Shown here: piece after piece, positions 1 through 5,222 of the stretch
Position numbering within the stretch: the stretch's first letter is position 1
Layout of the letters: each line of letters starts with the position of its first letter
Assembly (NCBI GenBank): GCA_001805845.1
Contig: MHHA01000008.1
Coordinates: forward strand, 1 to 6,729
Length of the DNA: 6,729 bases
Origin: Omnitrophica WOR_2 bacterium RIFCSPLOWO2_12_FULL_46_30
Lineage (GTDB): Bacteria; Omnitrophota; Gorgyraeia; Gygaellales; UBA12090
Reading direction: 5' to 3'
Notes under the pieces: model-generated
The model's database searches: none
Told to the model about the DNA's origin: nothing
Seen by the model: only the letters and a program-made list of their open reading frames with translations
Made by a program: the position numbers and the translations under genes

Positions 1-249
1 ATTACTCCCGGCGGCTACGGCACATTGGATGAATTGTTTGAGGCCATCAATTTGATCCAGACCGAACGCATTGAGAAATTCCCGGTGGTGCTGGCAGGCG
101 GCGAATACTGGCAGGGAATGATTAAATGGCTAAAAGATACGGTCTTAGAGAGGGGAAATATTTCGCCGGTGGATTTTACTATTTTTGAAATCATTGATCA
201 GCCGAAAGAGATTGTCAAATACATCAATAGATTTTATGGCAAGGCCTAG
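1..249 (+). CDS. LOG family protein (TIGR00730-like Rossmann fold), C-terminal part, 5'-truncated by window edge
   Basis: The frame is open from the first base and ends at TAG 247-249, giving 82 residues. The first residues read ITPGGYGTLDEL, which contains the PGGxGTxxE signature (fragment residues 3-11) of the LOG or 'putative lysine decarboxylase' family. In characterised members this motif binds the phosphate/ribose and catalyses phosphoribohydrolase cleavage of nucleoside 5'-monophosphates. Many bacterial homologues are annotated as lysine decarboxylases without support. The rest fits the family's helical C-terminus (FPVVLAGGEYW, then GMIKWLKD). The N-terminal half lies outside the window. 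The gene overlaps purQ by 14 bp, so the two are probably cotranscribed and translationally coupled. A role in nucleotide salvage or clean-up next to purine genes is an inference. Family assignment is firm; substrate is unknown. Confidence 0.88.
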   Translation: MTPGGYGTLDELFEAINLIQTERIEKFPVVLAGGEYWQGMIKWLKDTVLERGNISPVDFTIFEIIDQPKEIVKYINRFYGKA

Positions 250-1036
250 GGTCTTAGTTTTGCGCAGCGCAGGGACTAACTGCGATAATGAAACCGCATT
301 TGCATTTTCTAAAGCCGGAGCTCAAACAGAGTTAGTGCATATTAATCAGCTTAAGGGCGGTTTAAAGAAGCTCTCCGATTATCAAATCCTGGCTTTACCC
401 GGCGGATTTAGCTATGGCGATGCTCTTGCGGCGGGAAAAATCTTAGCCAATGAGCTAAGGTATAAGCTGATTAAGGAACTCAAAAAGTTTATTCACAGCG
501 GGAAGCTGCTCATCGGCATTTGTAACGGTTTCCAGATTCTGGTTAAGGCAGGATTGTTGCCGGGAAATCCGAATCTAGAGCAAGAGGCGACCCTGACTAT
601 CAATGATTCGGCAAAGTTTGAGGACCGCTGGGTATATCTTAAGAAACCAGAAACCAGAAACCATAAACCAGAAAGATGTATCTGGACAAGAAATTTACCG
701 GAAATAATTTATCTGCCGGTGGCGCATGGCGAGGGAAAATTTGTGGCGAAAGATAATGCGGTGTTGGAAAGGTTAGAGAAGAATAGGCAGATTGTCTTAC
801 GCTATTGCAATGAAGAGGGCGAATATGCGGGTTATCCCTATAATCCTAATGGCTCAAGATATGGAATTGCCGGCATCTGCGATGAAACCGGCAGGATTTT
901 TGGCCTGATGCCGCATCCTGAGCGCCACAGTTTTGGCTGGCAGCACCCGCGCTGGATGAGGCAGGGATTAAGGAAAGAAGGCGATGGTTTGCAGATATTT
1001 AAAAACGGAGTTAGTTATGCCAGAAAGTTCTTGTAA
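236..1036 (+). CDS. purQ: Phosphoribosylformylglycinamidine synthase, glutaminase subunit PurQ
   Basis: PurQ is a 266-residue class I glutamine amidotransferase. It hydrolyses glutamine and passes ammonia to PurL to convert FGAR to FGAM in the cytoplasm. Visible motifs are the N-terminal VLVLRSAGTNCDNE (residues 7-20), the oxyanion region LPGGFSYGD (54-62), the nucleophile Cys96 in GICNGFQ, the PVAHGEGKF block (161-169) and the catalytic His227/Glu229 in MPHPERH. I chose ATG 236 because homology begins at ARPRVLVLRS; an in-frame TTG at 185 would add 17 unconserved residues. No Shine-Dalgarno sequence precedes 236, consistent with coupling to the overlapping LOG gene. The protein is longer than Bacillus-type PurQ (about 225-230). 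Part of the excess is a loop, KKPETRNHKPER (136-147), encoded by a heptamer array. The C-terminus (GDGLQIFKN) matches the family. It overlaps purF by 20 bp. Confidence 0.96.
   Translation: MARPRVLVLRSAGTNCDNETAFAFSKAGAQTELVHINQLKGGLKKLSDYQILALPGGFSYGDALAAGKILANELRYKLIKELKKFIHSGKLLIGICNGFQILVKAGLLPGNPNLEQEATLTINDSAKFEDRWVYLKKPETRNHKPERCIWTRNLPEIIYLPVAHGEGKFVAKDNAVLERLEKNRQIVLRYCNEEGEYAGYPYNPNGSRYGIAGICDETGRIFGLMPHPERHSFGWQHPRWMRQGLRKEGDGLQIFKNGVSYARKFL
644..671 (+). repeat. Four tandem AAACCAG heptamers inside purQ
   Basis: Units lie at 644-650, 651-657, 658-664 and 665-671. Three read AAACCAG and the third reads AAACCAT; a partial unit AAAG follows. The array is translated as part of the loop KKPETRNHKPER (PurQ residues 136-147), between the conserved FEDRWVYL and IIYLPVAHGEGKF blocks. 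Because 7 is not a multiple of 3, successive units are read in different frames, and a change of one unit would break purQ. Confidence 0.85.
1007..1010 (+). promoter_or_regulatory. Shine-Dalgarno GGAG of purF
   Basis: GGAG lies 6 nt upstream of ATG 1017, inside the 3' end of purQ. It decides the purF start: the open frame extends further upstream, but no other start has this support, and ATG 1017 leaves a plausible propeptide ahead of the essential Cys21. Confidence 0.75.
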
Positions 1037-2468
1037 CTACGAATCGCGCAGCAGGGAGCACGGGCCGCGAGAATACTGCGGCTTATTCGGCATTAGCGGA
1101 CATCGGCAGGCAAGCTGGCTGACCTATCTGGGTTTATACGCCCAGCAGCATCGGGGGGAGGAGGCCTGCGGAATTGTGGCGAATAAAGAAGGAGTGCTCT
1201 CAATCCATAAAGAGGTCGGCTTAGTGAATGATGTCTTTAATGGCGAGGTTTTAACTAAACTAAAAGGCGAGATGGCGGTTGGCCATGTGCGTTATTCAAC
1301 CACCGGCTCCAGCATCCTGAAGAATGCCCAGCCGCTTTTGATTGACTATGCCAAGGGCTCAATCTGTATTGCCCACAACGGGAATCTGGTAAATTCCTTA
1401 GAGCTGCGCCGGTATTTAGAAAAAAGCGGTTCCATTTTTCAAACCACCACTGATTCAGAAATTATTATCCATTTAATGGCGAGAAATAGGTCTAAAGATT
1501 TAGAGGAGAGCCTGATTTATGCCTTAAAAAGAATTAAGGGCGCATATTCTTTGATAATGATGGATAATGAGCATCTTGTCGGGATAAGAGACCCTTTAGG
1601 ATTCCGGCCGCTTTGCTTAGGAAAGCTCGGGAAGGCCTGGTGTCTGGCTTCAGAGACCTGCGCCTTTGACCTTATCGGGGCAAGGCTGGTGCGCGAGGTT
1701 GACCCCGGAGAGGTTATTTTTATCAATAAACAAGGGCTAAGGTCTATCCGGCCAAAAGAGTTTCGCTGGAAAAAAAGATTTGCCTTCTGCGCCTTTGAGC
1801 ATGTGTATTTTTCCCGTCCGGATTCAATGGTGTTTGGCGAGACAGTGCATGCGGTAAGGCGGAAATTGGGCGCGCAGCTGGCAAAAGAGCATCCGGTAGA
1901 GGCGGATTTTGTGGTTCCGGTTCCGGATTCAGGTTTTTCAGCGGCCCTGGGTTATTCTCAATGCTCGGGAATACCGCTTGAGATGGGGATTATCCGCAAC
2001 CACTATGTGGGCAGGACTTTTATTCAACCGGCCCAGGATTCCCGGGAATTAGGCATAAAGGTAAAATTCAATTTATTAAAAGATGTCTTAAGGGGAAAGT
2101 GCATAGTCATTGTTGACGATTCTATTGTGCGGGGAAATACCTCAAGGATCAGGGTGCGGAATTTGCGTAAAATAGGGGTAAAAGAGGTGCATTTGAGGAT
2201 TTCCTGTCCGCCGCATCGCTATCCCTGTTTTTACGGCATTGACTTTCATCGCCAGTCAGAGCTGATTGCCAATAGATATGATTCATTGGAAAAAATTAAG
2301 AATTATCTGAGAGTGGATAGTTTGGGTTATTTAAGTTTAAAGGGCATGCAGGGCTGTTTTAAGCATCCTGAAAATTATTATTGCACCGCCTGCTGGGCGG
2401 GAAGGTATCCGGTGTTAGCTGAAAAGGGGCAGGGAAAGTTTTCATTAGAGAAACGTTGCTGCGGGTAA
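1017..2468 (+). CDS. purF: Amidophosphoribosyltransferase PurF, [4Fe-4S] type with propeptide
   Basis: PurF (483 residues) catalyses the committed step, PRPP + glutamine to 5-phosphoribosylamine. The N-terminal Ntn-hydrolase glutaminase domain starts at Cys21 (CGLFGISG), which must be exposed by removal of residues 1-20. Its other signatures include QQHRGEEACGI (43-53), GHVRYSTTG (89-97) and AHNGNL (119-124). The C-terminal phosphoribosyltransferase domain carries the PRPP loop VIVDDSIVRGNTS (364-376) and FSRPDS (265-270). Four cysteines match the B. subtilis cluster ligands: Cys258 in FAFCAFE, Cys404 in YPCFYGID, and Cys456/Cys459 in YCTACWAG. An oxygen-labile [4Fe-4S] cluster is therefore expected. 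The propeptide is longer than the 11 residues of B. subtilis. The gene overlaps purQ by 20 bp and is followed by a 325-bp repeat-rich gap. The protein ends in CCG, which has no assigned role. By family knowledge, purine nucleotides feed back on this enzyme. Confidence 0.97.
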   Translation: MPESSCNYESRSREHGPREYCGLFGISGHRQASWLTYLGLYAQQHRGEEACGIVANKEGVLSIHKEVGLVNDVFNGEVLTKLKGEMAVGHVRYSTTGSSILKNAQPLLIDYAKGSICIAHNGNLVNSLELRRYLEKSGSIFQTTTDSEIIIHLMARNRSKDLEESLIYALKRIKGAYSLIMMDNEHLVGIRDPLGFRPLCLGKLGKAWCLASETCAFDLIGARLVREVDPGEVIFINKQGLRSIRPKEFRWKKRFAFCAFEHVYFSRPDSMVFGETVHAVRRKLGAQLAKEHPVEADFVVPVPDSGFSAALGYSQCSGIPLEMGIIRNHYVGRTFIQPAQDSRELGIKVKFNLLKDVLRGKCIVIVDDSIVRGNTSRIRVRNLRKIGVKEVHLRISCPPHRYPCFYGIDFHRQSELIANRYDSLEKIKNYLRVDSLGYLSLKGMQGCFKHPENYYCTACWAGRYPVLAEKGQGKFSLEKRCCG

Positions 2469-2513
2469 CAGTTCAGCCTTCAGAAGTGCCCGTCGGTGTC
2501 ATGGGGAAAAAGG

Positions 2514-2562
2514 GAAAAAGGGGTCAGAGAGAAAAAAGAAAAAGGGGTCAGAGTGATTTTTC
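2514..2562. repeat. GAAAAAGGGGTCAG dispersed repeat, copy A
   Basis: Perfect 14-bp units GAAAAAGGGGTCAG lie at 2514-2527 and 2538-2551, separated by a 10-bp purine-rich spacer. The second unit continues into AGTGATTTTTC (2552-2562). The block 2538-2562 is identical over 25 bp to 5157-5181 in the purD-purE gap. Its ends are complementary (GAAAAA and TTTTTC). Similar A-rich/GGGGTCAG sequences are, from memory, common intergenic repeats in genomes with REP-associated (Y1) transposases; that link is an inference, since no transposase lies in the window. Confidence 0.85.
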
Positions 2563-2593
2563 TAATTCTAATGACGAAGCCCGAATGACGAAT

Positions 2594-2643
2594 GAATGCC
2601 TAATGCCCAAATGTCCAATTTAAGCTCTTTGTTTTAGGCATTC
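2594..2643. repeat. 10-bp inverted repeat in a degenerate intergenic repeat
   Basis: GAATGCCTAA (2594-2603) and TTAGGCATTC (2634-2643) are perfect reverse complements around a 30-nt loop. The left arm lies in a run of degenerate tandem pieces (AATGACGAA, GAATGACGAATGAATGCC) spanning roughly 2568-2600. I recall this kind of CATTCGTCATT sequence from intergenic repeats in several uncultivated bacterial genomes. No terminator-like T-tract follows. Confidence 0.6.
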
Positions 2644-2668
2644 GATAGGACAGTAACTCGTAATTACT

Positions 2669-2723
2669 CCGACGCCAGAAAGCCCCGCCATTTATGGCGG
2701 GGATGAATGGCTTTCTGGGTCGG
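2669..2723. repeat. Long hairpin 1 of the purM-upstream element
   Basis: The apical stem is CCCCGCCA (2683-2690), loop TTTA (2691-2694), TGGCGGGG (2695-2702), with 8 perfect pairs. An outer stem pairs 2669-2682 with 2711-2723, giving 13 pairs with only G2674 bulged. The 8 nt at 2703-2710 are unpaired on one side. There is no T-tract, so it does not look like an intrinsic terminator. Confidence 0.88.
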
Positions 2724-2737
2724 AACTATTCAGGAAA

Positions 2738-2768
2738 GAAGCCCCGTGATTTATCACGGGGAGTCTTC
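2738..2768. repeat. Hairpin 2 of the purM-upstream element
   Basis: The apical stem is CCCCGTGA (2742-2749), loop TTTA (2750-2753), TCACGGGG (2754-2761), with 8 perfect pairs. GAAG (2738-2741) pairs with CTTC (2765-2768) after a 3-nt bulge. Compared with hairpin 1, the loop and the C4G/CG4 part are identical, while two stem positions changed together with their partners. This marks both as members of one structure-selected repeat family. Confidence 0.88.
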
Positions 2769-2793
2769 ACTAATTACTAGTTACGAAATATAG

Positions 2794-3780
2794 ATGAAAC
2801 AGGTAACCTATAAGAAATCCGGGGTGGATATTGATGCGGCGAATCGCTTTGTGGAGGCGATAAAGCCGTTAACTAAAGGTATCGGCGGCTTTGGCGGATT
2901 GTTTAAATTTGAGGCGCGAAAATATAAAGAACCTTATCTGGTTTCCTCAACCGACGGGGTAGGCACAAAACTAAAGCTCGCCTTCTTGACCGGTAAACAC
3001 GATAGCGTGGGCATTGACTTAGTGGCAATGAATGTGAATGATGTTTTATGCTTAGGGGCAAAGCCGCTCTTCTTCTTAGATTACATTGCTACGGGAAAGA
3101 TTGAGAAAAAGATTTTAGTAGATGTCCTAAAAGGCATTGCTAAAGGATGTTGCCAGGCAGGATGTTCTCTGGTGGGCGGCGAAACCGCGGAGATGCCCGG
3201 ATTTTATAAACCCGGCGAATACGATTTAGCCGGATTTTGTGTGGGAGTTGTTGAGAAAACAAAGCTCATTGACGGCTCAAAGATAAAGGCAGGCGATTAT
3301 TTGGTAGGCATTGAATCCAACGGCTTACATTCCAACGGTTTTTCTTTAGTAAGAAAAATCTTTTCAGAAAAAGAACTTATCAAATATTCAGATGAGCTAC
3401 TTAAGCCCACCCGCATTTACGTAAGGCCTATCCTTTCTTTGCTAAACGCTTTTCCGCATCCGCTAAACGCTATAAAAGGCATTGCCCACATCACCGGCGG
3501 AGCTTTTTATGATAAGATACCCCGCATCATACCTTTAGGCTTAGGCATAAGCATTGATAAAGAAAGCTGGCCGGTGCCTGAAATTTTCAGGTTGATTCAA
3601 GAAAAGGCAAAGGTGCCCGAATCCGATATGTACCGCACCCTGAATATGGGCATAGGCATGGTTTTAGTTAGCGGTAGAAATTCAGTTAGTGCAATAATTT
3701 TGCATTTAGCCAAACAAGGTTTGAAGTCCTGGGTAATTGGCGAAGCCGCAAGAACTAAAAAGAAGGTGGAAATAGTATGA
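2794..3780 (+). CDS. purM: Phosphoribosylformylglycinamidine cyclo-ligase (AIR synthetase) PurM
   Basis: PurM (328 residues; family about 340-350) uses ATP to close the imidazole ring, converting FGAM to AIR. It belongs to the PurM/SelD/ThiL/HypE ATP-binding fold. Family blocks seen in order: YKKSGVDIDAAN (6-17), the ATP-binding STDGVGTKLKLAF (52-64), DLVAMNVNDVLCLGAKPLFFLDY (75-97), LVGGETAEMPGFY (126-138), GLHSNGFSLVRK (177-188), AHITGGAFYDKIPR (231-244) and the C-terminal MGIGMVLV (285-292). The start matches family N-termini. No Shine-Dalgarno sequence is seen in the AT-rich bases before ATG 2794, where the repeat element ends. The 3' end overlaps purD by ATGA. The region LLNAFPHPLNAIKG (216-229) looks about five residues longer than in B. 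subtilis and contains a repeated 10-mer. Confidence 0.97.
   Translation: MKQVTYKKSGVDIDAANRFVEAIKPLTKGIGGFGGLFKFEARKYKEPYLVSSTDGVGTKLKLAFLTGKHDSVGIDLVAMNVNDVLCLGAKPLFFLDYIATGKIEKKILVDVLKGIAKGCCQAGCSLVGGETAEMPGFYKPGEYDLAGFCVGVVEKTKLIDGSKIKAGDYLVGIESNGLHSNGFSLVRKIFSEKELIKYSDELLKPTRIYVRPILSLLNAFPHPLNAIKGIAHITGGAFYDKIPRIIPLGLGISIDKESWPVPEIFRLIQEKAKVPESDMYRTLNMGIGMVLVSGRNSVSAIILHLAKQGLKSWVIGEAARTKKKVEIV
3441..3471 (+). repeat. 10-bp direct repeat in a PurM loop
   Basis: GCTAAACGCT occurs at 3441-3450 and 3462-3471, offset by exactly 21 bp (7 codons), so both copies are read in the same frame as (L)LNA. It lies in the segment between YVRPILSLL and KGIAHITGG. Confidence 0.7.
3764..3769 (+). promoter_or_regulatory. 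Shine-Dalgarno AGGTGG of purD
   Basis: AGGTGG lies 7 nt before ATG 3777, within the last codons of purM. Together with the ATGA overlap it supports reinitiation or coupling of purD to purM. Confidence 0.7.
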
Positions 3781-5132
3781 AAATTTTAGTCATCGGCTCA
3801 GGCGGCAGGGAGCATGCGCTGGTCTGGAAGCTGAAAGCAAGCCCGCAGTCTCTCAGGATTTACTGCGCGCCGGGAAACGGCGGCATAGCCCAGGATGCGC
3901 AATTAGTTGATCTCAAAGCCGATGACATTAAAGGGCTGTTAGATTTTTCCCTCAAAGAAAAAATAGACCTGACTATCGTTGGGCCCGAGGCGCCGCTGGC
4001 AGGGGGCATTGTAAATAAATTTATGCAAAAGGGTTTAAATATCTTTGGGCCGGCAAAGGAGTCGGCTCTTTTAGAAGCAAGCAAGGCCTATAGTAAAGAA
4101 ACAATGCAGCGGCTGAATATTCCGACTGCGGCTTTTGAGATTTTTGATACGCCGGATAAGGCGATTGATTTCACCAATCGGGTGCGTTTATTTGCCGCGC
4201 ATTATCCGGTGGTGGTTAAGGCGGATGGACTGGCCGCGGGAAAAGGGGTAATAATTTGCAGAGATAGACACCAGGCCCAATTGGCCGTTGAGGATATGAT
4301 GGTGAGAAAGGTCTTTGGCAAGGCCGGGGAAAAGATTGTGATTGAGGAGCATTTAGAAGGCGAAGAGGCATCTATTTTAGTTGTTTCTGATGGGCTCAAT
4401 GTTATTCCTCTTGCTTCAAGCCAGGACCACAAGCGGGTATTTGACGCTGATAAAGGCCCGAACACGGGCGGGATGGGCGCCTATTCGCCTGCGCCGGTGG
4501 TAACTGAAGAAATGCACAAGCGGATAATGGATGAAATTATTTATCCCCTGATAAATGGCCTGGCTAAAGAAAATAAGTTTTATAAAGGCATTTTGTATGC
4601 CGGGATAATGATTACCAAGGAAGGGCCTAAGGTTTTGGAGTTTAATGTCAGGTTCGGCGATCCCGAGACCCAGGCAATTCTCCCCCGCTTAAAAACAGAT
4701 TTGCTTGAGGTATGCTTTGCCAGTATTGAAGATAAGGTTGACCAGCTAAAATTGGAGTGGATGGATATGGCCTCTGTGTGCGTGGTCTTGTCCTCCGGCG
4801 GCTATCCCGGTGAATACAAAAAGGGTTTTGAAATTTCCGGATTAGAAGATGCGCTCTGGGCCGGCTCTCCTGATACGCATATTTTTCATGCGGGAACTAA
4901 AATACAGAACTCAGAGCTAAGAATCCAAAACTCAGAAAAAAAGTATTTAACTGATGGGGGAAGGGTTTTAAATGTGGTTAGTCTTGGTGATAATATTCGG
5001 CAAGCAATAGATAAGGTGTATAAGGCGGTTAGCAAAATAAAGTTTGCAGGCATACACTATCGTAAGGATATCGGCCATCGCGCGCTGGAACGCTATTTAG
5101 AAGATACCTATATGGGCGTCCAGGCGGATTAA
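3777..5132 (+). CDS. purD: Phosphoribosylamine-glycine ligase (GAR synthetase) PurD
   Basis: PurD (451 residues; usually about 420-430) is an ATP-grasp ligase joining glycine to phosphoribosylamine, the unstable PurF product. Seen in order: N-terminal MKILVIGSGGREHAL (1-15), PGNGGIA (32-38), GPEAPLAGGIV (69-79), ATP-grasp VVVKADGLAAGKGV (145-158), the glycine/phosphate region DHKRVFDADKGPNTGGMGAYSP (217-238), the metal-binding EFNVRFGDPETQ (288-299), and the C-terminal domain with GGYPG (341-345) and FAGIHYRKDIGHRAL (423-437). The start is fixed by the ATGA overlap with purM, a Shine-Dalgarno sequence and the conserved N-terminus. The extra length is partly a tandem heptapeptide IQNSELR/IQNSEKK (376-389), placed where homologues have a short turn between HAGT and the DGGRVL strand. 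It is followed by a 90-bp gap before purE. Confidence 0.97.
   Translation: MKILVIGSGGREHALVWKLKASPQSLRIYCAPGNGGIAQDAQLVDLKADDIKGLLDFSLKEKIDLTIVGPEAPLAGGIVNKFMQKGLNIFGPAKESALLEASKAYSKETMQRLNIPTAAFEIFDTPDKAIDFTNRVRLFAAHYPVVVKADGLAAGKGVIICRDRHQAQLAVEDMMVRKVFGKAGEKIVIEEHLEGEEASILVVSDGLNVIPLASSQDHKRVFDADKGPNTGGMGAYSPAPVVTEEMHKRIMDEIIYPLINGLAKENKFYKGILYAGIMITKEGPKVLEFNVRFGDPETQAILPRLKTDLLEVCFASIEDKVDQLKLEWMDMASVCVVLSSGGYPGEYKKGFEISGLEDALWAGSPDTHIFHAGTKIQNSELRIQNSEKKYLTDGGRVLNVVSLGDNIRQAIDKVYKAVSKIKFAGIHYRKDIGHRALERYLEDTYMGVQAD
4901..4943 (+). repeat. Two tandem 21-bp degenerate units inside purD
   Basis: Unit 1 (4901-4921) starts AATACAGAACTCAGA and unit 2 (4922-4943) starts AATCCAAAACTCAGA; the period is 21 bp, or 7 codons. 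They encode IQNSELR and IQNSEKK (PurD residues 376-389). AACTCAGA-type short repeats are also common intergenic sequences in bacteria with degenerate repeats (recollection), so this may be a captured intergenic repeat. Confidence 0.8.
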
Positions 5133-5142
5133 CTTGCGGACG

Positions 5143-5192
5143 GAAAAAGGGGTCAGGAAAAAGGGGTCAGAGTGATTTTTCCTTTGGAAAAA
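5143..5192. repeat. GAAAAAGGGGTCAG dispersed repeat, copy B, with adjoining hairpin
   Basis: Two perfect 14-bp units GAAAAAGGGGTCAG abut head to tail at 5143-5156 and 5157-5170, followed by AGTGATTTTTC (5171-5181). The segment 5157-5181 equals 2538-2562 exactly. Immediately after, TTTTTCC (5176-5182), loop TTT, GGAAAAA (5186-5192) forms a 7-bp hairpin, and the following TAGGGGACA looks like a diverged unit. The block fills most of the 90-bp purD-purE gap (5133-5222). Confidence 0.85.
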
Positions 5193-5210
5193 TAGGGGAC
5201 AAAGCCAGCA

Positions 5211-5217
5211 GAGGTGA
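5211..5217 (+). promoter_or_regulatory. Shine-Dalgarno GAGGTGA of purE
   Basis: GAGGTGA ends 5 nt before ATG 5223. It decides the start against the in-frame GTG at 5214, which lies within this site and would add only the residues MTD. Confidence 0.8.
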
Positions 5218-5222
5218 CGGAT

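Larger units (their letters stand above)
2652..2785. mobile_element. MITE- or REP-doublet-like element upstream of purM
   Basis: The block is bracketed by imperfect inverted repeats: AGTAACTCGTAATTACT (2652-2668) and, read on the minus strand from 2785 to 2769, CGTAACTAGTAATTAGT, matching at 14 of 17 positions. Inside are two strong hairpins (2669-2723 and 2738-2768) with identical TTTA loops. The element is about 134 bp, has no coding capacity and ends 8 bp before the purM ATG. This layout fits a non-autonomous element or a REP/BIME pair mobilised in trans by a Y1 (IS200/IS605 or RAYT) transposase. The mobile nature is inferred from structure only; no target-site duplication was identified. 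Confidence 0.5.
2469..2793. other. 325-bp noncoding gap between purF and purM, composed of repeats
   Basis: I see no credible gene or tRNA here. From left to right the gap holds about 40 bp of plain sequence, an A/G-rich block with two GAAAAAGGGGTCAG units (2514-2551), a TAATGACGAA-like degenerate stretch with a 10-bp inverted repeat (2594-2643), and a hairpin-rich block bracketed by inverted repeats (2652-2785) ending 8 bp before purM. Neighbouring genes overlap or nearly touch, so the gap probably formed by accumulation of mobile repeats (inference). The hairpins could affect mRNA stability or coupling between purF and purM. No T-tract follows them. Confidence 0.8.

Noticed and set aside
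185..235. Upstream TTG start for purQ
   Set aside because: It would add 17 residues with no family resemblance; conserved sequence begins right after ATG 236.
644..671. CRISPR array
   Set aside because: Units are 7 bp and contiguous with no spacers, inside a coding sequence.
2669..2768. Hairpins as rho-independent terminators of purF
   Set aside because: Strong stems but no T-tract after either one; the bases after hairpin 1 are GAACTATTCAGG and after hairpin 2 ACTAATTACTAG.
2469..2793. Riboswitch or tRNA in the purF-purM gap
   Set aside because: I could not find a purine, PRPP or other riboswitch core, nor a cloverleaf; the stems are explained by two related repeat hairpins.
2640..2793. 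Sigma-70 promoter for purM in the AT-rich flanks
   Set aside because: Only loose TATAAT-like words (for example near 2786-2792, too close to the ATG) and no matching -35 at proper spacing.
5176..5192. TTTTTCC/GGAAAAA hairpin as a bidirectional terminator of purD
   Set aside because: The stem is A/T-rich with a 3-nt loop and is followed by TAGGGG, not a T-run; better explained as part of the dispersed repeat.
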